A program made the position numbers and the translations under genes. From the NCBI GenBank assembly GCA_013399115.1, contig VXAA01000168.1:86252-150251 (forward strand): 64,000 nt of DNA. The letters are read 5' to 3'. Under the pieces are notes generated by a model, which was not told the DNA's origin, did not search any database, and saw only the letters and a list, made by a program, of their open reading frames with translations. Positions within the stretch are counted from its first letter, which is position 1, and every line of letters begins with the position of its first letter. This stretch comes from Anseranas semipalmata. Taxonomy: Eukaryota > Chordata > Aves > Anseriformes > Anseranatidae. Positions 36,401-47,900 of the stretch are shown here, in pieces.

Positions 36401-38775
36401 TTTAATCCTTCCTCTTTCTGTGCTGGATGAGAGTGATGTTAGAAGGCAAAATGTTCAGGTAGGGAGGAAGGCAAGCTGCTTGTTATTGACTACATCCTGT
36501 CTTACCAGCACAGAATTACATCGCAGATGTGGTTTGGCTGCGTAGATGCATATAATAGGATAAAAATGTTACCTCTAAGTGAACAGTCAAGCATTAAATA
36601 ATCATTCATCTCACATGCAGTCAGTTGTTATATCCCCAGCAGAATAATGGCAGATAAGCCCCTAGGGATGGGGGTGACTTCAAGCAGAATTAGACACGAC
36701 TGGATTTCAGTGTGTGTTCCTGGAGGAGCTGCGTTTGAACGGGAGGAAGTGCTCGTGGGGGCATCTGATCTTACTTCAGAATAGGAGTCAAGCCAACATT
36801 TAATACCTGATCTCTTTTACTGCTCATTTATTTTCTTGGTCACATGAATATAATCTAGTACAGCAAATTGTTTCCTTCAACAACTAACTTTTCTTTAAAT
36901 GATTGTTTTAAACTCTCTTCTTCCAAGTCTTCTGTAAATATCCACACATCACTGTAGATTATTCTTAATCCAATCTCTTATGTAACGACTATCATTTTGG
37001 ACTTTTCTTAGTCCTTGGTTCCTGTGGAATTAGTATTTCTTAGAACTGTTTGCTTTTTGCCAGTTTGGAGACGTATTTGATGATATCACATGAGTATTTG
37101 GAGCCTGCACCTTATAAGAGAGAGTCAGGATACCTGTTGTTGTGATGGTGTTGGATTTTGGAATGTCACGCACGTTAAACTTGCTTCACTTTTTTATAAA
37201 TGCTCTCTTGAAAGACTGTCCAGATTTTCAATAGTCTGGGTTTCTTTCAGATCCACATAATTAGAAGTAAGTTTAAATAAAGCATACTGATGGTAAAAGT
37301 CCTATCTGGCCTAAAGTTTGTACAATGAATGTTATACGATGAAGAAAGGGACTGAGTGAACAAGATTTTTTTTAAGGAGATTGCACCCCTAATTTAGTTT
37401 GATAGCTGGCGAAATGAACTACTATGACGCTAAAAAGCTGTTAATCTTTAAAGTCCCCAGATGAGGTGTTTTGGATTGTATCCTAGGTTCTGAAGAGAAG
37501 GAAAAGTGCTACATATCTATTTGCATGCTTGTTCTTGTTATTGGCTGGCAGAGAAAAGGCAATTGGCTGCAGTATTTGCATGTGGTCAAAGCTGTTAAGG
37601 TTGGCTCATTAACTCTTTTCTCTTATTTCCTTAACTCATGTTTATTTTTCTTAAAGCCATGAATCAGAGGGACAGGGGATCTAAAATAGAGATGATTTAT
37701 GTAAATGAAGAATTGCAGCAGCTGGTGGTATGGGAGTGAGGGATTTTTCTACAACAGATCTTGTGGGCAAGGTATGGGACCTTGTTTATAACCAAGTGGT
37801 TCTTTGAGATAAGGAAGATTTGTCATCAGGGATGGGATGCCTTAAATTTGTTGGCAGAAGGTAATTTGTAACTATCTAAGATAAAGTTGTTTCCAGTCTA
37901 ATAGTTAGGTTTAGAATCAGCGTGCTGCTGGCTGCAGAGGGCCAGGACGGTTGTGCCTTCTACCAAACGCCATTCCTGTGTTTTCCTCCAGACAAGACAA
38001 AGTGTAGCCAGGTTGAGGAGAACTTCTGGCCTCCAACTGCCCCCTCGCCTACTTTCATGACATCATTTGCTATGGGGGGATTCCGTTCTGCTCAAACTTC
38101 GAAGCTAATGTCCGAACTGCTAGGCACATGACAAGAACAGGGCATGAATCTATTCTTGGTGCACCCTCCTACAGTGGAAGGTGGCTGGTGGGGTATATGC
38201 ATCAACAGCAGTTTTCTCAACACTGCTAACATAAGGAGTCTTACTTCAGCTGCTACTTAGTATTATCCTTAATCCAATTAACATACAAATCAATGCCCTG
38301 GAATCTGTATCTGTGGCAGCATCTTTCTGCAACATCTTGAAGAATTGTAAGTGTTTCTTTTAATCAAATTTCTTGTTTGAGGTGCCACTCAAAACACCGA
38401 AAGATAAATTAAAATTCTTACTGATTATCTTTTCTAACAAATTCCTCACTGCTTCAGTAGTTGTGCACTTGACATCATCTCTCAGCATGTGCCCGCTGAT
38501 AAGACAACTGGTGTGCGTTTTTGAAGGTTCCAGATTCTATCTGCACTTTCCAGTTTTAGTCTCAGCCTCAACTACTTGGAAGCTTTTAAAAAAAAAAAAG
38601 ATTTGGTAATGACTCTAGGAAAATACTGCCGGACAGACTGCTGATCTGCTAAGTATGCTGAAAAAGGCATCACTTTTATGTTTCCTTGCTTTCTGATTGT
38701 TTCTATTGTTTTGGTTTTTTTTTTCTATCGGGTCAGGCAATAAATGGTTCATAATAATAGGTCTGTGTCTTGTGA

Positions 38776-38821
38776 TTTTTTTGTTGTTGTTGTGTGTTCT
38801 TGTTGGTTTTTGTTTTGTTTT
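38776..38821. repeat. T/TTG-rich simple repeat
   Basis: A T run followed by TTG units and degenerate G/T sequence. It is ordinary low complexity. Confidence 0.85.
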
Positions 38822-39551
38822 TAGGTTTCCAGTATGCTAATGATTCATCCATACTTGGTTGTATTATCTTCTGGGGTTGAAGCATTTCTTTGTTTTTAGT
38901 TTTGTCTAAATTATTTTAAAACAGAAAGCAGTGCCAAAATACATATTTCTTAATTGAGCAGCTTTGGAAGTGTGAAAATGAAGACTTGGCATGATCTAAC
39001 TAGCACTTGTGTATTTTGGTTGCAAAAAGTGACTGGTGCAGAATTCCTCAGACGTCATTCGCTGTTCTGTCTGGAAAAAAAATCCTCTTCTGGTTTTCTG
39101 CATAAAGGTGTGTATCCTGCATAGTACTTGTGGGTGCTTGGAAATCCCAACTGCAATGGTTTTGCTAATTAGCTAGCTGTCAGGACATCCTTGTGCTGTT
39201 CTCCTTGCTTTTTGCTTGTTTGCTGGAACGAGTGTTGACCACTTTTGTTTGTACACTGTGTAGAAAATGGCATCTTTTACTGTGGGTCTCTTTAAATCCC
39301 TCTGGCACTGTGTTTGCTGGGTTGTTCCTCTCTGGGGAAAGTCCTAAGGAGCTGTGTGAAGTAGGAAGGCTATTTCGGCAGCTTTTCCTTCTTCCTGACC
39401 TGCAGGGAAGTGGGGTGGTATGGGGGGTTCTGCATTTATAGTACAGTAGCCAGGTAACCCACCTCTAAGCTTTCCTCGATTTATTTACTTTTTTCTTTAA
39501 AGTGAGTTTCCTCCAAGGTTTTATCACCTCTTTTGAGGTCAGATTGCCTGA

Positions 39552-39566
39552 CTTTCTTCTTCTTCT

Positions 39567-39608
<42 letters not shown>
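39552..39608. repeat. TTC repeat grading into a long poly-T tract
   Basis: It starts with about five TTC units and continues as an uninterrupted T run of about 40 bases to 39608. On the minus strand this is poly-A followed by GAA units. It abuts GC-rich sequence on its right side (39609 to about 40330), which is the arrangement expected of a poly-A-tailed insertion on the minus strand. A plain microsatellite is equally possible. Confidence 0.95.
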
Positions 39609-39609
<1 letters not shown>

Positions 39610-40330
39610 GTGCTGACCAGGTCTCTCGTTACACCCTCTTGTAGTAACTACAGCTGGCTTAGCTTCAGACTCAACTCTTCTCCCCTCGGGCGTGAAGATG
39701 AGAGGTTGTCCAGTGACAAACATCCTCTCTAAGGGCTCCTATCCACAGCAAACCAGGGCAGAGCCCAGCTCTGTCTGACCATCCTGTGGGACCCATGCCC
39801 TGTGTAGTCTGCCTTGGGAACGGCTCGCTGCCCACTTCAATGTGCTGTCTTCAGCCAAGTGTCGTCCCCTGATCTTTAGGCTCACGGTCTTGGCAGAGCA
39901 GCCCAGCAACTGTGGAGCTCCGAGAATGCCTTTCAGTTCAGCCATTGCCTCGCAGTTGGCCACCAATTAGACATTGAAGGGCCGTGCTTAGAGAGGCAGT
40001 GTACGGCCTCCCCGCTGATTTCTGTCAGTCCCTCCCTCCATATTAGAGCAGCACCCAGACAGAAGGTACCAGCGATCCGTTCGGTGGCCGTGCCCTGCTG
40101 CGTCACCTGGGCAGGAGCAGTCACTGCCCGTCAGCGTGCCTCCTTTAGTGGAGGGCTGTGCAGCATCACCACCGCCGCCGCCTTCTGGGTGACAATAAGT
40201 GCTCCTGCAGGCCTCTGGTTTGTTTATCTAGCCCAGGAGGGGGTGTCATGCCATGGGTGAGTGCCGTGTTGGCAAGCCATCTGGTACTTGAGCTCACCTC
40301 TTCGGGCCTGTGTTGTACCATGCAGACATA
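39609..40330 (-). other. GC-rich block next to poly-T; possible retroposed insert, origin unknown
   Basis: About 700 bases of clearly higher GC content sit inside an AT-leaning intron, directly right of a T tract of about 40 bases. Read on the minus strand the block ends in poly-A. No AATAAA was found just before the tail, and I found no target-site duplication by eye. Minus-strand open frames at 39739-39966 and 39933-40124 have no recognised domain. It could be a decayed retrocopy, a non-coding RNA copy or simply a GC-rich intronic stretch. Confidence 0.2.
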
Positions 40331-42039
40331 CCCAAGTTAAACGTTAGTTTAATCTGATTTAGTTCAGTAGCTGTGCTTAATACATAGAGCAATGTTTTGA
40401 CAGCATGGCATTACATTACCTACTCTTCCTGTTTTTTTCCCCCATATTCTTGAAGCTTTCTCTAAAACTGTTCACTTTTTTTTTTACTTTTCTGCACAGT
40501 TGTTGAACTGTGGGTGTAATGTGTTTATCAGCTTAGATTCACGTCTTGGAAACTTAGTCTACCTTTTTATGTAATGCTTTATCACTAATGCATGGTAATG
40601 TTTCCTGGCAGGATATGCATTGTTAAAATTTGTTAGTAGAGGAAAAAAAATTGTAGAAGCGGATAGCTACACTCTTGTAAGGTTCAAAAGTTTGTGAAGC
40701 AAAAAGGGAAAATGTTCTTCATGGTACCTGACATCATTTTAGTCCCACCGTCCTGCTTTCCCATGGGGTGACTCCTATCAGTGGCTAAGATATAACGGAG
40801 CCCAAAGACTAGGTGTGGTGGCAGCCGTAACTGTCAAATAAAGGAAAGGCTGGGAGGGGAACGCTGGCCTTGTCAGGGCAGTGTCTCCGTCTATACAGTA
40901 ATTTCCTATGAGCTGACTGAGACCATGGGCGGACTTCTTGCTAATGCTAACAAAACCAAGAGCACACATCAAAATTGATTTTTTTCCCCCATTGTTTTTT
41001 GTCACTAAAGTAGTCTACATTGTCCAGTAGTCAGTTATTAACTGTCCGCCCTTCTGCTCCAGCAGAGCCACTTAAGCAAGTTAACGAGACTGGTTTCTTG
41101 GGAATGAGTGGCACTTCACTACAGCAGCCAACTTTATTGACATGGGAATCATCCTGGGGCCTTTGGGCTTTTTGAGTTGGTTTTTTTTGAGGGTTGTCTT
41201 TGAGGAATGAGTTGCTATGATCATAAATAAACTGTTGTACTGTGCTTCAGAGCTCCAGTTTCCAAGCACTAATTTCTTTTAAGTGCTTTGTGAAAGCAAA
41301 AAGAAAAATAATCTGCAGTTAAACTAATCTCCTCTAACGATGTATAATGTATTCTGAGGAGCAGTGCTTGAGGGAAGGGCATTGTACAAAATGACAGAGA
41401 ACAAAATATACACAACTCCGTGCAGTGTTTTTGTGGTATTAGGAAATGGAACTCCCAACACTTGCATATTGCCCTCTCTGATTAAACACTCTGGTTTCAC
41501 CAGCCAAGGATCGATTACTTTAGAAAGCCATAAGTATTTGTCAAATATTCTTCATTTGGAAATTTCATATCCTGTTCTTTTTGTCTTCATAGGCTTGCCT
41601 TGACACCTCTGTTGCTCAGCAGGCAGGGATTGTTCCTTCCTACCCTACCTCAGGGATTAAAGGCCACATTGTGTACCATTCCTTGGCTCTAACTTTATAC
41701 AGAAGCAGCTGATTGCATGGGGGATCAGTGTCACTTCAGGGAGGTGAGGGACCAGGATGAGAATAAACACTTGGCCTCTACTAACCAGCTCTGTGCCCTT
41801 GCATCTATTAAAGAAAATCTCTTCCCTTTGTAGACATGGTGTGAAGGAGGTATAGAGCATGGTTCCTAAGTCCCGGCTAGCAAGAAACCATAGAAAATGC
41901 TCTTTGTTTAGATTGCATCAACCATTTTTAGGATTGAGTGTTTTTCTATCCGTGTCCGTGGCTGGACATGCTGATGCTGTACAGTATAGGATCATGATAT
42001 AAAAAAGCCATGAAAAGCATCAGTGTGGAATTTTAAATT

Positions 42040-42480
42040 TGCCGCATGTGCTGCTTTATTAGTTGCTGCCACCTTTTTAAATTTTTCAAATCTTTTTCAG
42101 AAAGAAAGACATCAGAATAAATGTCTTCCTGCCTGCTTTGCTCCCCCTCAGCTCTGAAATGAAAAATAATGCAGGCTTATCAAAAACTCCACTTTTTCCT
42201 GGGACATAGCCAGGGAAGCTTTGTCTTTAGCCACGTGTACATAACCTTTTGTTCAAGATAAAAAGAAAAAAGCCCCCCTCTCCAAACAGCATTAATTATC
42301 TTTAATACATAGTTGTGAAATAATTCTACCCAAACCCATTGAGATTTTTCTACCCCAGTCTTCCCGATATTCTCACTGTGCAGAAGTAAGCACAGAATAA
42401 CTGAGTGAGTTTAAAATGAAAAGCCCAGTTCATGTGTCTTTGACAAATGTCAGTGAATACAGACAAGAAGGATTTTTTAA
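42040..42480. promoter_or_regulatory. AT-rich unique block, possible conserved non-coding element
   Basis: No repeat signature was recognised. It contains dense A/T-rich motifs such as GCATTAATTATC, TTTAATACAT and CTTTGTCTTTAGCC, with pyrimidine stretches between them. Its texture resembles conserved intronic enhancers, but without alignment this is only a suggestion. Confidence 0.15.
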
Positions 42481-44919
42481 AAATTTTCACTGAAGAATGT
42501 TTAAATTGTGCCCTAATAGATTACACATTACAGTATATTTACACTTTTGTAAACACTGTCGTTAAAGTTGAGGTTAGTCAAACTTTCTGTGTTACAAGCT
42601 TAGAAAATTGAATGCAACTCTACAGTAAAACTTGGTCTGGGCAGAAAACTGACTTTAGAGGTTTGTTTTGAAGCCAGTGCTTTATGGACAAAATTTGGTA
42701 AGTCCTTTTAGTGTTTTTTTTCCAAATTAAAGTAAAATGCACATGTTGAGGTGGTTTCATATCACTTTGTACCTGTGGAAGGACTTAACTAAAGTATTTT
42801 CTTCTAGAATGGAGCTTTGTAACTGGTGACTCCAGGATAAAAACTTGACATTTGGGTACAAGAGGAGGGGAGGGGGGGAAAAAAAAGGAAAGACCCAGAG
42901 TCTTCAGGATGTATTTAAGCTTTTGGTAATTTGGGATTTCCTTTAGAAAAGCTAACATTTGTTAGAAGTGAATACCTCTAGAATCTACTAAATCGTACAC
43001 GTGACTGTTTTGATGTGATAGATGAGCATGTTAGGCCAGAGATGGGGAAACTTCATCTTAAGCAGTTGTTGGCTTAGACAGGAATGAGCCGCTCCCTGTG
43101 GAGGTCAAGAGTACAGTAGTACTTGTGTGGCAATTTTTGACTGTTCGAAAGGAACAAGAGTGCTTTAAATTCCCGAGTAATGCATAGTTACATGAACTGT
43201 AGCCTGCAAAGTTTCCAGCTAATATGCTTGAGTAACTTAGACTTCTAAAAGTTCTGTAGTTTATCATTAAAGAAAAATAAGACAGACTACTTTTTGTATT
43301 GGAGTGCTGTAGCATGCTTGTTTCACTGTACCTCTGTTGTAATATCCATGTTTCATATGACTTGATGCAAAATATTTATACAGGTGAGGACAGTGTCTGT
43401 AGTGAGACTGATTTGTATATTAATTTACCTTGACTCCTAATTTCAAACAACCGTAGCAACTTTGTTTTTCTTTTAGAGATCTGGTTGATTCCGAGTGCTT
43501 GTAGATCTTGCTGATCCTGGCTCATTGTTTTATGTCATTGGCAATTTTGAAGCTATTAAATGTTCAGGTTGCAGATTCCCAAATGTTCTTTCAGTTACAA
43601 ACCTGTAACTTTCTTCAGTATCATTTGAAGTGGAATTTGATGGGAGCAGCTCCTAAAGTCATGATGAGAAGATAGATGGCATGGCTGAATGTGTAAGAAT
43701 TGAAGCTGGTTTTCATCCAGTTTTTGAAGTATTAGCTTTATTTTTAATTTGCCTAGAGTAAGGCTTTGAAAAACTGTGGGTGTATGGACTGTTCTGGGCA
43801 AGGAAAGCAAAACTGTTTTAAGACATTATGAAAACCATTCATGTGGTAAAGTTTGGGTAGAACATTTTTAATTGTACTTGTAGGACTGTGCATAATGCAA
43901 TGAAATAACTCCTGGGAGGTTTTAAGACAACTTTACAAAGTGGTCAAATTAGAAAGAAAATTATTAGTTAAGAATTGAATAGCTTGCTTAGGTTTATTAT
44001 GATGCAGTCCTGTAACGTTTTTACAGGGAAGCAGGTTTGATTGTGTACTTGGTTTGAAGTCAAGTTTGCGCTGCATATAATCTTTGTTCTTCAGAAGCCT
44101 TTCTCAGGTGGTTTGAATGTGCTCCTTAAAGGAAAGGTGCCTTTGGTGGAGGTGACTGGCTGTATCTGTTCGTGGCAAGCGGCACAGGTGCATTGGTACG
44201 GAGTGGGGAACGGTCCCTCCATGGAGCTGGAACACGTGGTGTGAACTGGTAGGTTATCGATAACCTTTTGTATGTTTAACGAGACAAATCCTTCCGTTTG
44301 ATTGTTTCACTGTGAACAAACGCTTATCACCGGATGTTTTTGGACTTGTATCCCTCTTAATTTGTTTTGGATCAGGGACTGCAAAAGCCATTTAATCATC
44401 TGCAAAGTGCAGCAAAAGCATTAACTTCAGAAAAGGGCAGGGGACGGGAGTGGGAGTTTGAGGCATGCTGCCCGTGGAGCCGCGGGTGCCACCGAAAGAC
44501 GAGTGTGTGCAGGAGGGTGTCGCAGGGCACGCAGCAAGTGTTCCCTGGCTTGTAATTGCTTAAGCAGGAATCACAGATACTCCGAGTGCCTTGTGTGTGA
44601 CCTCTTGGTGTCGTTTGACATCCCCTGGTGCTGTACAAGCTGGGGGCTAGGGGATATAAAATACTTTATTCAGTGTTCTGTAGGTAAAATAGCGTAGGAG
44701 AGTGTGTGCACACTTCAACACTTAACAGTGCCCCTCTCTACCCCTGTGCCATCTTTGTCGTTTACCTTCTCCCTACACATCCTCTGCCCCTGCAGTGCTT
44801 GGGCCCAGTGTAGCCCAGCTGTGGGGCCCAACAACAAACTGCTGGGTGAAGTGTTTTCGTCTTAAGATAATGCTGTGGTTGGTAAAATAACAAATTAGCT
44901 TGAAGGGTGAATAGCCACT

Positions 44920-44978
44920 TCATAGAATCATAGAATTATTTAGGCTGGAAGAGACCTTCAAGATCCTCAAGTCCAACT
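44920..44978 (-). mobile_element. CR1 LINE 3' end, minus strand
   Basis: It begins TCATAGAATCATAGAATTAT, the reverse complement of the CR1 terminal repeat (ATTCTATGA)n. It is followed by GGCTGGAAGAGACCTTCAAG and TCAAGTCCAAC, the classic end of avian CR1. Only about 60 bp remain, a typical severe 5' truncation. It is less diverged than the other CR1 copies here and is the main repeat evidence for a bird genome. Confidence 0.93.
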
Positions 44979-47900
44979 TTCAAAACATGGTGAGGAATTT
45001 AAGGAGGTATTTAATTGAAGGGGAAAAAAAACGAAGTGGAAGACTTAATCTTTTACTTAAGAGGGCATTGCTTTTCACGTGTCCTTTGCTTTCCAGACAA
45101 CATAGATACTTTGGGTACTAATAGTCTGTCAATAACTGTCATTGACAGGTAGAATGGGAGCAGGCAAGTGGAAAGCTTGCTGTGTCAGAGCCAGCAAATA
45201 CACTGGCTTTGCTGGTGAGAAAGCAAATGGAAGGGGTTTCCTAAAGCCGTGAGCTGCCTGGATAGGATCTGAGTAGTTTGTCCTTCCTTTCCTGTATTAT
45301 CAGCTTAAGATGAATGGTGAGTCATTGTTAGCTACAAGTCATGTTTCATTATTGGAGACCTGTCAGAAGATTTGATTAATAATCCAGAGCTTTTGGATTC
45401 AGTGTGATAAAAGTAATCATAAAGAACTTTCGTGCCTAACTTGAAGCTGTGAAGAAAATCCTGTTATCTTAGAAGTGAGTGTATATAAAAGGGCTAACTT
45501 TTTTGCTTTTTACAACATAAACATAAACTCACTTGGTGAGTTGCAGACCCATGGTGCTGTTTCTAGAGGCTGCTTCTCAAACTTTCCTGCAATGAAGTTG
45601 AGATTTAGTCCTATCATTTGTGGAATTTCAAGAATATACTTCTTGAAACCTCTGAAGTTACATGATGGGAGTTGCTATGGAAACAGCTTATTTAAATGAT
45701 ACATAAATAATAGTAATGAACACAGATTTACTTTCTTCCTGGTTTTATGGAAAGGCCGACTTTTTACTGGGTGCAGATCTTTGAAATTTCTTTTCTTTCC
45801 TTCTTTTTTCAAGTTGCTTAAACAATACATCATTAACAAATTACTGTACTACAGTTTGCCTGTGTGGATATTCTCGAAATAATTTCTGCCAGGTAAGGAA
45901 ATTTGTTAAATGTCATCCCATAGTGGCTTTTACCCAGAGGGGAAAATCAAGTGAAGGTTGCTTTGAGTTCAGCAGATCTGTATGAAGCAGCTCCGAATTT
46001 AGCAGGCTTGTTTAACTAGTGTGTCGAAAGACCAATGTAGCTGCCTCTCTGAGTCGCAAGAACTGCACACAATGTAGTGGAAGGGAGAGATATTCCCTTC
46101 CTTTCTGGTAAAAAGGACTGGCAAGCTGTAATCTTTAGGAATGAGTGCTTGCAAGTAGCACAGCCCAGACATACTGCTTGAGCTGGCTACCTTGCAAAGG
46201 TTTGGTTTGGTATCCTTGTGCTGTGATTTCCAGTGTTGAAGTGAAAGCTCTTGTTGGATGACTAATGCATTTCAACACCGGTAAGCACTTTTGAAGACCG
46301 AGTGTTCTTAATATATTAAATATTTTATTAATGGCATGAGCAGGTGTTAAGGCTGGTTCACAGTCACATGTCTTTGAGCCATGCTTCTGAATTTTGTCAT
46401 TCTCAGATTAATTTTGCAGGAGTGTCAAATGGGGTTAACACCTCACATTGCAGAGCTGAGTCTGTGGCACTTTTCCCACGTGGCCTGTTAGCAGCTTGGC
46501 TTTGTACCTCTTAACACAACCAAGCACATAATTTTTCTTGTATTTCTACTTTCCATTGTGTTTCATTGCAGTGTTTACTGTGTATGTGTTAAGAGAAGCG
46601 GAAGTGTGTTCAGAATATTAAGGGGACTATGCTGCTAGCGGTGGGCACTGATTCTGTTCGAGGTAAATCTCTTCCAGTGACTGTAGCTAGGCAGCTTATC
46701 ACCACTTTTACATAGCCTGCGAGATTTGGTTTGTTACAGTGCGCAGCCATGCGTTTCTTACTGGAAAGCAAAGTTTATCTTGAGGGGAAAATTCAGGGCA
46801 AGTTGTAGGGCAGGGGTGTAGGCTGTCAGCAGGGAGGAGCTGGCTTCTGCGTGGCCATCTGAGCTGCGCCTGTGTAGTGGTGGGCTTCATCAGACTGAGC
46901 CGAAAGATAACAGAAAACTGAATATGGATCAGTGTATTAATAGTGTCTGGGAATGGCTAAGGTATTAGAATTTGGAAGCATAATTCAAAGATTTGCCAAG
47001 TTAGCCTGTGATGAACACTAGGAGAAGAGTTTGCCCAGGAGGAATGAGTTATAAAGTAATTCAGGACTTTCTTAAAAATAATAACAATAAAAAAAAAATC
47101 TTGCACGAACAAACTTTAATGGCCAAGGTAATGGCTGTATGCTGCAATCATCAGTGTTCAAATCTGCAGTTTTTTTGTTTGCACCTGTTTTCACTGATCC
47201 CATAACTGGCCATTGTTATGGAACAGAAGTGGAATTTGAGAGACCAACGTTTCTTTTCCTTCTGAATGGGACATGAACTACTTATCGCAATAATGTTTCT
47301 GTACTTGTGATTATGGGCACTGTCAGTATTTCCATCATAAATTTCTGGATTTTTTTTAAAGGAGCTTAAAACTCAGTTGTAAAAATTTGTTCTTGGCAGA
47401 GAACTTGTATACAAGATCTCAGCTCGAATAAGGCTTTTTAATGAATTTTGAGAGAGAAAGAAAACCTGGACTTCTCTGTAAGTTGAGGTACAGACGGGAA
47501 GCATACACTGAAATCTCTTGCTAGAGGTAGTTTGTAGAAAAGTGGAACAGAAATCCTCCAGTGTTAGTCCCTTGTCCTGCATTCAATTTTAATTTGAATT
47601 ATAACAATGGAGCTTAAATTTGGTTCATTCTGTGGAAAAGTTTTGATGGAACAGCATCCATTGCCAAGCAGGGAAAGCACACCAGAAGGTGCCTGGCATT
47701 AAAAAGCAGTGAACTCTGTGGTGGCTTCTGAGGGTTCACTGTAGAGAAAAGCTTTGTGAATTGCTGGTTGCAAAGATGGGATGGGATATACCTTGTTCAT
47801 GGTAAATCTTCTGAAGGAAAGAAGCAGAAATATGCTTTTCCTATTTACTGAATTTTTCAGTGCTGTGGGAGTTGCTCTGAGACCAAGTTTAATCAATGTA

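Noticed and set aside
45814..45892. Possible cryptic exon ending in CTGCCAG/GTAAGG, with a T-rich acceptor
   Set aside because: The flanking DIS3L2 exons are contiguous in the protein, and single good splice sites are common by chance in 31 kb.
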